A DNA stretch of 64,000 nt from Ornithinimicrobium tianjinense (GCF_014636495.1 NZ_BMEM01000001.1:1-64000), one strand, 5' to 3'; counted from the first letter of the stretch, positions 1 through 11,442 are shown. Numbers and translations: made by a program. The notes: generated by a model not told the origin, from the letters alone.

Positions 1-70
1 ACCGCCTGACAACCCCTGCCGAAGGAGCACAGCGCTACACCACTACCCGGGACTTGACCCGCTACCGCCG

Positions 71-224
71 AACCGGACGGGCGTTAGTGCCAACCGGACA
101 GGCGTTAGTGCCAGAGGGCGGCAACAACGCCTGTCCGGTCGAGAGTGGGCGTGACCGGACAGGCGCTACGGCCGAACCGGACAGGCGTTTGTGCTCACGG
201 AGCGGCAACAACGCCTGTCCGGTT
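71..224. repeat. Intergenic palindromic repeats, CCGGACAGGCGTT family
   Basis: Four forward and two inverted copies of a core reading ACCGGACAGGCGTT fill this gap. They pair into two strong hairpins, at 93-139 (about 20 bp arms, 7-base loop) and 175-224. The second hairpin lies directly downstream of the stop codon of the M56 gene on the minus strand, so it could serve as its terminator. The same core forms a 22-base tandem array at 32189-32310. No gene is visible in bases 1-232. Confidence 0.75.
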
Positions 225-232
225 GGGAGGGG

Positions 233-1114
233 TCAGCGCGCGGCGAGGCCCACGGCGGCGAGCGCGAAGGGCAGCGCGAGCGTGCCGGCGGAGACGACCG
301 GCAGCCCGGCCCGCAACCAGAGCGAGGCCTCCGGCGCGGCGAGCGCGTCGAGGCGCCGCCGGACCTGCCGGTGAGTGGTGGGGGTGGCCATCGCGACCAG
401 GGCCCGACCGACCGTGGGGGCACCGACCCGCGCCGCCGCGCCGCGGTCGGCCAGCAGCTCCCCGAGCAGCCGCACCTCCTCCAGCGCGGGCTGGGCCCGC
501 AGCCGGGCGGGCACCGCCTCGTGGAGGACCTGGAAGAGCTCGAGCAGCAGGTCGTGGCGCTGCCGCAGGTGGGCGTGCTCGTGCTCGAGCACCGCGCCCA
601 GCTCGTCGTCGCCGAGCCGCTCCAGGACGGCCCGGCTCACCACGATGCGGTCGTGCCGACCCGGGAGGCAGTATGCCGTGGGGCCCGGCTGGGGGAGCAC
701 GCTCACCTTCTCGCGACGCGGGTCGGCACCGGCGTCGGCGGGGCCGGCGCCTCGGCTGTCGACGAGCGTCAGGCGCTCGCCGACGAGGTCGACCCGGGTG
801 CGCAGCTCGGAGCGCAGCCGACGCAGGTCGGTGCCGACGACGTGGCCCGACCACAGCAGGCGGCCCAGCATCAGCCCCGAGAGGCCGAGCGCGGCGAGCA
901 GCAGGCGAGGGTGGTCGGTGCCGACGGTGAGCGCGGCGACGGGCGCGGCGAGCAGCGCGAAGGCGACGCCGGCCAGGCTGACCGACTGCCAGAGGAACAA
1001 CCCCTGACCAGGGACGACACGCAGCGCCGTCCAGCGCGCGAGCAACTGGGGCGCAGCCAGGGTGAGCAGCAGGGCTCCGACGAGGAACCCGACGGTGACC
1101 AGCGCGCCGGTCAC
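233..1114 (-). CDS. M56 family (BlaR1-like) membrane metallopeptidase
   Basis: A 293-residue integral membrane zinc peptidase. Hydrophobic segments are visible at about 3-24, 45-66, 69-89 and 270-291. The zinc motif HEHAH lies at 178-182, with a downstream E-x-x-A-D (E219-D223) as the likely third ligand, as in BlaR1/MecR1 proteases. It lacks the C-terminal penicillin-sensing domain of true BlaR1. It lies 7 bases after the BlaI-type repressor gene on the same strand, so the pair probably forms one unit in which the protease relieves repression. The inducing signal is not apparent. A hairpin at 175-224 follows the stop. Confidence 0.88.
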   Translation of the reverse strand: MTGALVTVGFLVGALLLTLAAPQLLARWTALRVVPGQGLFLWQSVSLAGVAFALLAAPVAALTVGTDHPRLLLAALGLSGLMLGRLLWSGHVVGTDLRRLRSELRTRVDLVGERLTLVDSRGAGPADAGADPRREKVSVLPQPGPTAYCLPGRHDRIVVSRAVLERLGDDELGAVLEHEHAHLRQRHDLLLELFQVLHEAVPARLRAQPALEEVRLLGELLADRGAAARVGAPTVGRALVAMATPTTHRQVRRRLDALAAPEASLWLRAGLPVVSAGTLALPFALAAVGLAAR

Positions 1115-1121
1115 GCGGAGG

Positions 1122-1508
1122 TCAGGAGTGTCGGCGTTCGACCTCGGCCAGGGCGGCCCGCAGGTCGTCGAGCTCGGAGGGTGACGCGTCGTCGAGGAAG
1201 TGCATCATGGCCAGCCGACGGTCGGCCTGCACGCTGTCCAGCGTGTTGCGCAGGGCGGTGGCGGCGAGCACCTCGCGGGTCGAGGCCGCCGTGTAGCGCC
1301 ACGCACGACCGTCGCGGGTGCGCTGGGCGATGCCCTTCTTGGCCAGCCGGTCGAGCACCGTCATGACGGTGGTGTAGGCGAGCTCCTTGTCCCCGTCGGT
1401 CTCCAGCTTGGCCATCACGTCGCGGACCGACAGGTCCGGGCCGTGGGACCAGAGGGTTTCCATGACGGCACGCTCGAGGTCGCCGAGAGAGTTGGTCCGC
1501 AGTCGCAT
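1122..1508 (-). CDS. BlaI/MecI/CopY family transcriptional repressor
   Basis: A 128-residue winged-helix repressor. The HTH spans about residues 8-70, with a recognition-helix region AYTTVMTVLDRLAKKG at 44-59, followed by a C-terminal dimerisation helix. Known members bind dyad operators and are inactivated by cleavage by the partner M56 protease, which is encoded 7 bases downstream here. The ATG at 1508 lies 8 bases after TAGACT (minus strand, 1522-1517), a good actinobacterial -10 box, so the transcript is probably leaderless. In actinobacteria such pairs are not restricted to beta-lactam resistance, and no beta-lactamase is adjacent. Confidence 0.9.
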   Translation of the reverse strand: MRLRTNSLGDLERAVMETLWSHGPDLSVRDVMAKLETDGDKELAYTTVMTVLDRLAKKGIAQRTRDGRAWRYTAASTREVLAATALRNTLDSVQADRRLAMMHFLDDASPSELDDLRAALAEVERRHS

Positions 1509-1559
1509 AGCGTCCTAGTCTACGCTCGCCTGTCGTAGATGGACAAGAACCGGAGGTCG

Positions 1560-2579
1560 TCACGGGTAGCCGTCGGGGTTGGCCTGCTGCCACCGCCAGG
1601 TGTCGGCGCACATGTCGGCGACCGTGCGGGTGGTCCGCCAGCCCAGCTCCTCGGCCGCGAGCGAGGGGTCGGCGTAGGACTCCGCGACGTCGCCGGGGCG
1701 GCGCGCGACCACGGCATACGGGACGGACCTGCCGCTGGCCTCCTCGAAGGCCCGGACCAGTTCGAGCACCGAGGTGCCCCGGCCGGAGCCGAGGTTCCAC
1801 ACCGACAGGGGGCGGTCGTGCGTGGCGATCCACTCCAGCGCCGCGAGGTGTCCCGCGGCCAGGTCCTCGACGTGGATGTAGTCGCGCACGCCGGTGCCGT
1901 CGACGGTGTCGTAGTCGTCGCCGAAGACCGAGAGGCGCTCGCGACGGCCCACCGCGACCTGCGCGACATACGGCATGAGGTTGTTCGGGACGTCCGAGGG
2001 GTCCTCGCCGATCCGCCCGCTGGGGTGCGCCCCGACGGGGTTGAAGTAGCGCAGCAGCGCGACCCGCAGCTGGGGGTGCGCCGCCACGGCGTCGCGGAGG
2101 ATCTGCTCGCTCATCACCTTGGTCCACCCGTAGGGGTTGGTGGCCGAGGTGGGCAGGTCCTCGGTCATCGGGACCGGGGCGCTCGCCCCGTAGACCGTCG
2201 CCGAGGAGGAGAAGACCAGGTGCGGTATGCCGTGGCGCACCATCGCGGCGACCACGGCCAGGGTGGCGTCGAGGTTGTTGCGGTAGTAGTCGACCGGTCG
2301 GGCCACGGACTCGCCCACGGCCTTGAACGCGGCGAAGTGGACGACCGCGTCGACCGGCGCGTCGGGCCCCGACAGGATGGCGTCGAGCGCGTCGTCCTGC
2401 GTGACGTCGACGGCGTGCACCGTGACCGGGCGGCCGGAGAGCTCCTCCAGCCGGCCGACCACGGACGGCTTGGCGTTGCTGAAGTCGTCGGCCACCACCA
2501 CGTCGTGCCCCGCGGCGAGCAGCTGCAGCACCGTGTGTGAACCGATGTAGCCGGCGCCGCCGGTCACGAGGACACGCAT
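1560..2579 (-). CDS. galE: UDP-glucose 4-epimerase
   Basis: A 339-residue extended short-chain dehydrogenase. The NAD-binding motif TGGAGYIG is at residues 6-13, the catalytic serines at 124-126 and the Y150-x3-K154 pair (YGWTK) fits. Full GalE length and the motif set indicate interconversion of UDP-glucose and UDP-galactose in the cytoplasm, serving galactose metabolism and envelope glycans. The ATG at 2579 follows TAGGCT by 7 bases, suggesting a leaderless mRNA. It stands alone between oppositely regulated units, with no other gal genes nearby. Confidence 0.95.
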   Translation of the reverse strand: MRVLVTGGAGYIGSHTVLQLLAAGHDVVVADDFSNAKPSVVGRLEELSGRPVTVHAVDVTQDDALDAILSGPDAPVDAVVHFAAFKAVGESVARPVDYYRNNLDATLAVVAAMVRHGIPHLVFSSSATVYGASAPVPMTEDLPTSATNPYGWTKVMSEQILRDAVAAHPQLRVALLRYFNPVGAHPSGRIGEDPSDVPNNLMPYVAQVAVGRRERLSVFGDDYDTVDGTGVRDYIHVEDLAAGHLAALEWIATHDRPLSVWNLGSGRGTSVLELVRAFEEASGRSVPYAVVARRPGDVAESYADPSLAAEELGWRTTRTVADMCADTWRWQQANPDGYP

Positions 2580-2614
2580 GAGCGCCAGCCTAGGTCGTCG
2601 GTGCGGTCAGCGGG

Positions 2615-2914
2615 TCACTCGGCCTCGGGCGTCGGCTCCTGGCCGACGGCCTCGGAGAGCTGGTCCAGGTAGGCGTCGACCGGGCCCTCCTCGTAGCCCT
2701 TGGTCAGCAGGGTGCCGGTGAAGGTCACCTGGGCGATCTCCGGGGCCGGCTCGCCGGTGCGCACCGCCTCGAACACGTCCTCGATCAGGTCGTCGACCTG
2801 GTCGGTGGCATAGCCCCGGTGCACCCGCGTGGTGGGGAACTCCCCGGGGGTCGGCAGGTCGGTCTCGCTCACGCCCTCCGGCACCGGGACGGTGGGGATC
2901 TCGTGGTCACTCAT
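2615..2914 (-). CDS. DivIVA-domain small protein
   Basis: A 99-residue acidic soluble protein. Residues about 26-51 contain a FPTTRVHRGYATDQVDDLIE-type segment typical of the DivIVA domain found in actinobacterial cell-pole and division proteins. The usual long coiled coil is absent, so this is a minimal version. The ATG at 2914 begins the conserved part. It lies 47 bases after the ABC ATPase gene on the same strand and may be co-transcribed with it. The cellular role is unknown. Assignment to the DivIVA superfamily is moderately certain. Confidence 0.7.
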   Translation of the reverse strand: MSDHEIPTVPVPEGVSETDLPTPGEFPTTRVHRGYATDQVDDLIEDVFEAVRTGEPAPEIAQVTFTGTLLTKGYEEGPVDAYLDQLSEAVGQEPTPEAE

Positions 2915-2961
2915 GCGTCCATGGTCGCACCACAGCCGCCGGTGCGCCACAAAAGTGCAGG

Positions 2962-3668
2962 TCAGGCCGGGTCTCGGCGGCGCCCGTCGTGCAGCTCGAC
3001 GACCTGGTCGGCGCGGCCGGTGAGGACCGGGTCGTGGGTGGAGACCACGGTCGCCACGCCCTGCCCGTGGGTGAGCGTGACGAGCAGGTCCATGATCGTC
3101 GCGGCGGTCTCGGAGTCCAGCTGTCCGGTCGGCTCGTCGGCGATGAGGATGTCGGGCCGGGAGACGAGCGCCCGGGCGATGCCGACCCGCTGCTGCTGGC
3201 CTCCGGACAGCTCGTAGGGCCGCTGCTTCGCGTGCCTCGCCAGCCCCACCAGCTCCAGCGCCTCCTCCACCCGCCTCGTCCGCTCTGCGGCGCCGACCCG
3301 CTGCAGCCTCAGGGGCACCTCGACGTTCTCTGCCGCGGACAGCACCGGCACCAGCCCGAAGCTCTGGAAGACGTAGCCGATCCGCTCCCGTCGCACCGCC
3401 AGCACCTCCCGCTCCGGCAGCGCCGACAGCACCCGACCGTCGTCGAGCAGCACCTCTCCGGAGGTGGGGCGGTCGAGCCCGCCGAGCAGGTTGAGCAGCG
3501 TGGTCTTGCCGGAGCCGGACGGGCCTCGGACCACCGTGAGCAGCCCGGCCGGGACCTCGAGGTCGACACCGGCCAGCGCGTGCACCTCGGCGGCGCCGGT
3601 CCCGAAGGTGCGGTGCAGGTCGCGGGCGGTGAGGACCGCCGTCGTCGTTGGGTATGACGCGTGCTGGC

Positions 3669-3672
<4 letters not shown>
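2962..3672 (-). CDS. ABC transporter ATP-binding protein (MacB/LolD type)
   Basis: A 236-residue ATPase of the MacB/LolD class, which partners FtsX-type permeases. Walker A GPSGSGKT is at 50-57, the Q-loop at Q103, the signature LSGGQ at 155-159, Walker B ILIADE at 175-180 and the switch histidine at H213. Its ATG overlaps the stop of the upstream ATPase gene by four bases, indicating translational coupling within a four-gene operon. It probably energises one or both large permeases encoded upstream. The transported substrate cannot be deduced. Confidence 0.92.
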
Positions 3673-4675
<1,003 letters not shown>

Positions 4676-4679
<4 letters not shown>

Positions 4680-7462
4680 CGTTCCTCCCCGACGCGCAGC
4701 GCCTGCGCGAGGTTGGTGCGCCCGGCGAGCCAGGCGCTGACGGTGATGGCGAGCAGGACGGTCAGGACCACGGCGCCGAGGACGGCGCCGGTGAGCAGCG
4801 GGTCGACGGCCAGCTGCGGCTGGACCCGGCCCCCGGTGAGCCCGGTGAGGTCCAGCCCGCGGCTGAGGACCCACGAGACGGCGAGCCCGAGCAGGCCGCC
4901 GACCAGCAGCGACATGACGAGCATCGGCCCAAGCTCCCAGGCGGTGAGCGCGCGGGTCTGGCGGGGCTCCAGGCCGAGCGTCCGGAGCACCGCGAGCAGC
5001 CGCCCGCGCGCGTCCGTGCCCATGAGCTGGACCACGACGACGGCCAGCACGGTGAGCAGCCCGGTGAGGAGCGTGGCCCCGACGAACGCCCTGGTGAGCC
5101 CGACCACGACCGGTGAGGTGGTGAAGTCGTCCAGCTCGGCCTGGACGGTCGTCACGACGGCAGACCCGACGACCGCCTCCACCGACCGCGCCACCGTCTC
5201 CGGGTCCGCCCCCTCGGACACCGACAGGAGCGCGGTCCTGGCCAACGGGGTCGTGCGGCCTGCGGCCTCCCAGCGGGCCGCGTCCATGAGCACCCAGGCC
5301 CCGCCGGGGTCGAATCCGGGCACCGTGCGGAGGTGGCCCACCACCTCGACCTGCCCCACCGGGCGGAGGCTGCCCGGGCCGAGGGTCGCGGGAGTCTGGC
5401 CACCGGCGACGACGGGGAGGATGCCGGCGTCGGCATACAGGCTCGCAGGGGGTGCCAGGGGGAGGGAACCGGGAGGCAGCACCTGCTGGAGCTCGTGGTC
5501 GGCGAGCACGATCCGCACGGAGGTGCGTTCCTCCGCCGTCCCCAGCTCGACCGTGGTGCCGACGTCGCGGAGCCGGGCCACGTCCTCCACCCCGTCCACC
5601 TGCTCGAGCTGCGCGACCAGCTCGCCGGTGAAGACCGGCCCGCGCACCCGCACGTCGGCGCCGTTGGTCTCCCACGCGACCGCCTCGGCACCGCGGGTGA
5701 CGGTCGTCAGCAGCACCGCGCTGACGAGGGCGATCGTGGTGCCGAGCACGACGGCCAGCGTGGGCACGAGGCCGGCGGTGGGGTCACGCAGCGCGCGGGC
5801 CGCCCCGAGGAAGGAGGTGAGACCCCGCCGCGACCGCAGCGTCCGGGTCAGCGTCCCCAGCGGCAGCGGGTAGAGGCGCAGCACCACCACGCACGCCGCC
5901 AGCGCCAGCAGCACCGGCGCGGCGGCGCCGAGCAGGTCGACGCCCGAGCCGGAGGCCGCGTCGCCGCGGGTGCCGCGGTCGAGCAGCCGCCACGTGGCCA
6001 GCGCGGCGAGGACCACGACGCCGACCTCGGCGACCCAGCGCCACCGGCTGCGGCTGCTCGCCGTCAGGTCGCGCCGCTCCTGCAGCAGCGAGGCGTCCTC
6101 GAGGGTGACGGCGAGGGCGAGCGCCGGGGCGGCGCCGACCACGGCGGTGACCAGCCACTCCCACCAGCGCGAGCCGCCGGGCAGGACCTGCACGGCCGCG
6201 AGGTGCCCGAGCAGCGCCGCCGGCACACCGAGCAGCGCTCCTTCAGCCGCGACGAGCCACCGCAGCTGCGTCGGCGAGGCACCGCGCGCCAGCACCAGGG
6301 CCAGCGTCGGGCGACGCCGCTGGACCACGAGCCGGGCCGCGAGCAGCGTGACCGCCACGGCGACCCCCAGCGGGCCGGCGGCCACGACGGCGAGCAGCGA
6401 CGCGGTCGCTCGCTGCTGCCGGACCGTCTGGTCGAGCACGCCGGTGAGCCCGGTGGTGAAGGAGGGGATCTGGTCGCCCTCGAGGTAGCCGAGCGCCGGG
6501 TCGCCCTGTTCGACGAGCACGTGCTGCTCCGCGATCATCCCGGTGAGCTGGCGGCGCAGCAGCGTGGTGTCGAGACCGGCCGCGGAGACGCCTTCGACAG
6601 ACACGGGGTACCAGACCTCGGTGCGCACCGACGTCGGCTGCCCGATGTAGCCGCGGCTGAGCGGGTTGAGGTAGGCCGTGACCGTGCCCATCTCGCCCTT
6701 GTTGGGGTCCGCGAGGACGCCCATCGTCGTGCCGTTGTCGACGTGCTGCCAGCGGGGGTCGTCGGGGTCCTTGGGGCGGTAGAGCCCGCTGATCCGCAGC
6801 GAGCCCGCGAGCTCGTCGCCCACCTCCCAGTGCATCTCCTCGGCCGCCTGGTCGAGCACCAGCACCGGGAGGAACTGCCCCATCGGCAGGTCGGGGCCGC
6901 GGCGGGCGGGGCTGCCGTCGGTGGCTGTGCCGCCGCCGCCCGGGCCGCCGGGCAGCGCGGAGGCCGGCCACTCGCCCGCGACGACGTCGACGAGGTCCTG
7001 GAGGTCCGGGTCGGCGTAGAGGGTGATCTGCGCCTCGTAGTAGCCGCTCTCCACCGACGGCACGTGGCCGAGCCGGGTCGTCCCGCGCGTGAACATCTGG
7101 GCCGGCGCGAGCAGCGAGCGCAGCGGCTCGGGCTGGTCGGCCCGGATGCGCTCGGCACCCTCACGGAAGGGGGCCCACGGGTCGTCGACCCGACCGGGGT
7201 CCTCCTCGGTCCCGACCGGCAGCTCGACCGTGGTGCCCCAGCCACCCGTGACGTCCCGCTGCTGCGCCGAGAGCTCGGACAGGTCCTGGGACAGCTGCCG
7301 GCCGTTGACGTCCTCGAGCGCGCGGGGCGCGGCGGTCAGGAGGAAGGACACCACGGCGACGAGCAGCGCCAGCCCCACGGAGACGACGGGGTCGGTGGCG
7401 AGCTGGCGCCACGCCATACCCGCTCCGGTATGCCGCTGCGCACCTCGGTGACGCCCGTTCAC
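4676..7462 (-). CDS. Large FtsX-like ABC transporter permease
   Basis: A 928-residue membrane protein. It has an N-terminal hydrophobic helix (about 24-45), a long extracytoplasmic region, then clusters of transmembrane helices in the middle and at the C-terminus, typical of the MacB/FtsX permease class with two FtsX modules. The GTG at 7462 overlaps the stop of the upstream permease (GTGA), which fixes the start by coupling; a later in-frame ATG (MAWRQLA, 7417) is the alternative. Together with the 1201-residue permease and two ATPases it probably forms a heterodimeric mechanotransmission or efflux complex. Substrate unknown. Confidence 0.88.
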
Positions 7463-10400
7463 CGGATCTCCTCCCGGTAGTCGAGGTCCACGGCCTGCCG
7501 CGCGACGCGGGCGGCCTGGAGCAGGACGACGAGCAGGGCCACCACGGCGCCGGCGACCAGCAGGGCCGCCCAGGGGCCGGCCTCGAGGCGCAGCGGGGCC
7601 GGCAGCACGACCTGACCCGGCTGGGTCGTGGAGCGGGCCAGCTCGGTCACGACCATCCGGCTGACCAGCCAGCCGGCGCCGAGGCCGAGGGCGGTGGCGG
7701 CGAGGACGACGCCCCCGAGCTCGAGCGCGCGGGAACGCGCCTGGGCGCGCGGCGGCATACCGAGGGCGCGCAGGACCGCGACCTCGGCCCGGCGCGAGGA
7801 CAGGAGGGTGGCGGCGACGGCGGCGACCCCGGTGGCGGCGAGCAGCACCGCTCCCGCCGAGGCGACCCAGAAGACCAGCCGGGCGGCGCTGGTGGCGTCG
7901 GTGACGCGGACGGTCCCCGGGCCGGCGACGGCGGAGACGTCCGGGCGGGCCGCGACCGCCTCGACCAGGGCCGCCGCTGGGGTGCCGTCGCCCGGCGTGG
8001 CCCAGACCTGCGTGGGGTAGGGCAGAGCGCGGTCCTCCTCCGCGAGGACGGCGGCCACGGCGTCGCGGTCGACCAGGGCGGCCTGAGGCGCGAGGGTGCC
8101 GGGCACGGCCGGCACCACGGCGGCCAGCCGGACCGGGAGGGTGAGGCCGAACGCCTTGACCTGGGCCGACTCCCCGACGGTGAGGTCGGCGGCGCGGGCG
8201 GCGGCCGGGGTGAGGGCCACCGGGATCTCGTCCTCCGGCTCGGTCCTCTCCGGCGTCCTGCCCTGCTCGCCGCGGGCAGGGAGTCCCTGGGGTTCGGTGT
8301 AGCTGAGGTCCGGGGCGACGGTGAGGGCCGGGGGCAGGTTCGTCCCGGAGATGCCCTCCAGGACCCAGGTGCGGCCGGTGACATCCAGCATCGGGGGCAC
8401 ATGGACGGAGCCGTCGAAGGTGAACACGTCACCGGTCCGCGGGTCGAAGACGGACCTGGGCCGGGTGCCGCCCTCGGCGCTGAGCTCGTCGGCCTCCCGC
8501 TGGGCCTCCTCGACGACGTCGGGCGGAGCCGCCTCGGTCGAGCCCCAGCCGCGGGTCGGGTCGCCGAAGAGCGCCGTGCCGTCGTCGGTGGTCGCCGCGA
8601 GGGTGGCGCGCACGCTCTGACGGACAGGGTCGCCCCGGTCGTCGCGGGCCAGCGGCAGCTCCAGGCGGACGTCCCGGACGACCAGGTCGGTGCCCTCGGG
8701 CAGGGTGAAGAGCACGGTGGCCGCGCCGCCCCCGTCCTGCGTCGGTGCCTCGGTGTAGGGGGCGTCGGCGGCCGGCGGCTCGACCGTGGCCCGGTCGACC
8801 TCGACGGTGGCGCCGTCGACGGTCTGGCGCTGCCCGGTCCGCGGGTCGACGAGGGTCAGCGAGACCTTCCAGTCCTGGGTAGGACCGCCCTCCTGGGCGT
8901 ACCGGAGCCGCTCGTCGAGCATGCCGCGCGCTGTCGCCCGCGCCTCGTCCTCCGGCAGCGGCTCCGAGCCGGGGCCCAGCACGAGGTCGCCGGAGCCGTC
9001 CCCCGTGCCGGCCAGATCGTCGACCAGCGACTCGTAGGAGGCCTGGAGCTCCTGGAGCGCACTCGGGTCGACGGTGACGTCGATGTCCACGTCGACCTCG
9101 ATCCGGGTGGTGCCGGGCGGCAGCGCCAGCCCGAGCGAGGCGTCGGGTGCCACGTCCAGGGCCCCGGTGGGGACCAGCGGTGCGGACCCGGCCGGCAGGT
9201 CGGGGGTGGTGACGACGCCGGCGAGCTGGTCGACCGGGGCGATCGTCAGCGGGAGGGACAGGTCGGCGAGCCGGGCGTCGTCGACGATCCACACCGGGGA
9301 GGTGCGCCCGACGCCGGGGACGTCCTCGAGGGTCTGCGCCGGCGGGCTGGCCGTGCCCGGCTCGGAGCTCTTCAGCGGCTCGACGAGCGTGGCCCGGACC
9401 GGTGCACCCTGGGCGACGGTCGCGAGGTTGTCGCGCAGGTGGGCGGAGGTGCCGGCGTAGAGCCCGGACAGGGTCGTGGCGCCGACGGCGAGCACGGTGA
9501 GGACGGCGGGCACGGCATACACGGGAAGGCGTCGCGAGACCTGGGCGGAGGCGAGGTGGCCAGCGGCGCTGCGGCCGGGCCGGGTGAGCAGCTCGATCAG
9601 CCGGCCCGCGGGGCCGAGCAGGGCCATGGCGAGCACTGCCGCCGCGGCCAGCAGGAGGGCGGGCGCGGCGCCCGCGACGAGGTCGGTGCCGAGGGTGCCG
9701 TCGGCGCGGGTGACGAGGGGAGAACCGTTGCGGCGCAGCTGCCACCACGCGACGGCCGCGGCGCCGAGGACGAGCACGACGGTGGCGAGGGCGGTCGCGG
9801 CGCGGGTGCGGCCGGACAGGTCGGCTCCGCCGGTGACCCCGCTGGAGACCCGCCTGGCCTGGGCGGCGGCGACGGCCGCGAGGACGAGCAGCACCGCGAG
9901 ACCGGTCAGCGTGGCGACCCGGAGGACGACCGGTCCCTGGGCGTCGCCGGCCGGGACCGCCTGGAGGACCGCAAAGGCGACGAGGGCGCCGACGACCGTG
10001 CCGAGCAGGGTCACCGCCAGCGCCTCGGCCAGCGTGCTCGTCAGGAGCTGGGCGCGGGTGGCGCCGCGTGCCACCAGCAGCTGGGCCTGGGACTCCCGCG
10101 TGGTGGCGAGGAGGCGGGCGAGCTGGACGACGGCGAGGAGGGTGACCAGGACCAGCACCGAGAGCGGGATGACGCCCAGGGCCCGGGCGGTCGCGAGGTT
10201 GGTGGCGGCGGTGTCGGCCGTCGGGGCCAGGTCCCCGTCGACCGTGACGCCGCGCACGTCGACGGCGGGCACCTTGAGGGAGCCCTGCAGGCTCGCGGCG
10301 GCGGACGCCAGGTGGGCGAGGTCGTCGGGCTGGATCCGGCTGGTGTCGGGCTGCACCGTCCACCGCACGAACGGGGCGTCGATCAGCTGCGCGACCGAGC

Positions 10401-11064
10401 CGGGCCCTACCACGAGCGGACCCCGCTGCTCCTCGTCGGTGCCGGCGACGACGAGCGGGTCGCCGAACCAGTACGGATCGGCGGCGTCCTTCGGCCGCCA
10501 TGTGCCGACGAGAGCGACCGGGGTGCCGGCCACCTGCAGGGTGTCGCCCACCGCCACGTCCCACGCGCGGGCGGTGCCGGCGTGGAGCATGCCCTCGACG
10601 GCGGTGTCGGAGCCGGTCCCGGCGTCGTCCGTCGGCCAGGTCCCCTCGACGACCTCCACGCGCCCCGCCGCCTGCGGGTCCTCCGGCTGGAGCGAGTCGC
10701 TGCCCATCACGACCAGACGTCCGTCGAGCGCGTCGCCGTCCGGCCCGGTGACCGGCCGGGGCTCGCTCACCAGGGTGCGCTGCACGCTCACGGGCGCAGG
10801 GTCGAAGGCCTGGGCGATCAGCCCGCGGGCGGTGCCGTCCTGCGCCGTCGGGTCGCCCGCGAGCCGGGTCTGCACCCGGATCCCGGCCTCGCTCGGCGGT
10901 CCACCGGTGAGCGCCTCGCGCGCGGCCGTGGTCGCCGCGGCGCCGGAGTAGCCCACGGTCCCGGCGAGGATGGCGGTGGTCGCGGTGACCAGAGCGAGCA
11001 GCGTCAGCAGCAGCCCCGTCGAGGCACGGGCACGCCGTCGTGCCCAGCCCCACCATGACGTCAT
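7459..11064 (-). CDS. Giant FtsX-like ABC transporter permease
   Basis: A 1201-residue membrane protein, first gene of the four-gene ABC operon. An N-terminal transmembrane helix follows an Arg-rich cytoplasmic start. A long extracytoplasmic part, a set of helices around residues 300-490, another large soluble part and a C-terminal helix cluster give the doubled FtsX layout. The ATG at 11064 is preferred because TAGGGT ends 7 bases upstream (leaderless -10 pattern); an in-frame GTG at 11094 is possible. At about twice the size of ordinary FtsX-family permeases, the protein may hold two fused permease halves. Confidence 0.88.
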   Translation of the reverse strand: MTSWWGWARRRARASTGLLLTLLALVTATTAILAGTVGYSGAAATTAAREALTGGPPSEAGIRVQTRLAGDPTAQDGTARGLIAQAFDPAPVSVQRTLVSEPRPVTGPDGDALDGRLVVMGSDSLQPEDPQAAGRVEVVEGTWPTDDAGTGSDTAVEGMLHAGTARAWDVAVGDTLQVAGTPVALVGTWRPKDAADPYWFGDPLVVAGTDEEQRGPLVVGPGSVAQLIDAPFVRWTVQPDTSRIQPDDLAHLASAAASLQGSLKVPAVDVRGVTVDGDLAPTADTAATNLATARALGVIPLSVLVLVTLLAVVQLARLLATTRESQAQLLVARGATRAQLLTSTLAEALAVTLLGTVVGALVAFAVLQAVPAGDAQGPVVLRVATLTGLAVLLVLAAVAAAQARRVSSGVTGGADLSGRTRAATALATVVLVLGAAAVAWWQLRRNGSPLVTRADGTLGTDLVAGAAPALLLAAAAVLAMALLGPAGRLIELLTRPGRSAAGHLASAQVSRRLPVYAVPAVLTVLAVGATTLSGLYAGTSAHLRDNLATVAQGAPVRATLVEPLKSSEPGTASPPAQTLEDVPGVGRTSPVWIVDDARLADLSLPLTIAPVDQLAGVVTTPDLPAGSAPLVPTGALDVAPDASLGLALPPGTTRIEVDVDIDVTVDPSALQELQASYESLVDDLAGTGDGSGDLVLGPGSEPLPEDEARATARGMLDERLRYAQEGGPTQDWKVSLTLVDPRTGQRQTVDGATVEVDRATVEPPAADAPYTEAPTQDGGGAATVLFTLPEGTDLVVRDVRLELPLARDDRGDPVRQSVRATLAATTDDGTALFGDPTRGWGSTEAAPPDVVEEAQREADELSAEGGTRPRSVFDPRTGDVFTFDGSVHVPPMLDVTGRTWVLEGISGTNLPPALTVAPDLSYTEPQGLPARGEQGRTPERTEPEDEIPVALTPAAARAADLTVGESAQVKAFGLTLPVRLAAVVPAVPGTLAPQAALVDRDAVAAVLAEEDRALPYPTQVWATPGDGTPAAALVEAVAARPDVSAVAGPGTVRVTDATSAARLVFWVASAGAVLLAATGVAAVAATLLSSRRAEVAVLRALGMPPRAQARSRALELGGVVLAATALGLGAGWLVSRMVVTELARSTTQPGQVVLPAPLRLEAGPWAALLVAGAVVALLVVLLQAARVARQAVDLDYREEIR

Positions 11065-11183
11065 GGCGCCGACCCTAGGCATACGGCCGGACACACCTCA
11101 ACGCCCCGGTCAGGGACGTGACCGGATCGTGACCTCGGGGCTACTCCTGCGCAGCCCCGCGCATCTGCAGCGTGAGGTCTCCC

Positions 11184-11423
11184 GGCTGACGCCCGGAGCC
11201 GGCTGACGCCCTTGCCGGCTGACGCCGAGCCCGTGAGGTGGTCGTGAGACCGTCGGCCGCCGGGCGCTGCGGGAGTCGCTCACCAGAGACGCTACGGATC
11301 TGCGTCCTGTGGGGGTGCAGATCCGTAGGAAGCCGAGGGTCCCTCATCCGGCGGCCCACGACCCGGCGGCCCACGACCCGGCGGCCCACGACCGGGCGGC
11401 CCACGACCGGACGGCCCACGACA
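11184..11423. repeat. Hairpin plus 15-base tandem array between divergent-end genes
   Basis: The 378-base gap between the permease start and the paaK stop holds no gene. It contains three loose copies of CCGGCTGACGCC (11184-11226), a perfect 12-bp hairpin CTACGGATCTGC (11292-11303) with its complement at 11317-11328, and five tandem 15-base units CGGCGGCCCACGACC at 11349-11423. The first three units are identical and the last two diverge slightly. The hairpin lies downstream of paaK and may act as its terminator. Confidence 0.75.
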
Positions 11424-11442
11424 GGTACGTGCGGCGCCCCGG

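Noticed and set aside
54-1366. Long plus-strand open frames across the M56 and BlaI genes
   Set aside because: They are Arg/Ala/Pro-rich mirror readings of the minus-strand genes, have no motifs, and the minus-strand frames carry clear family signatures.
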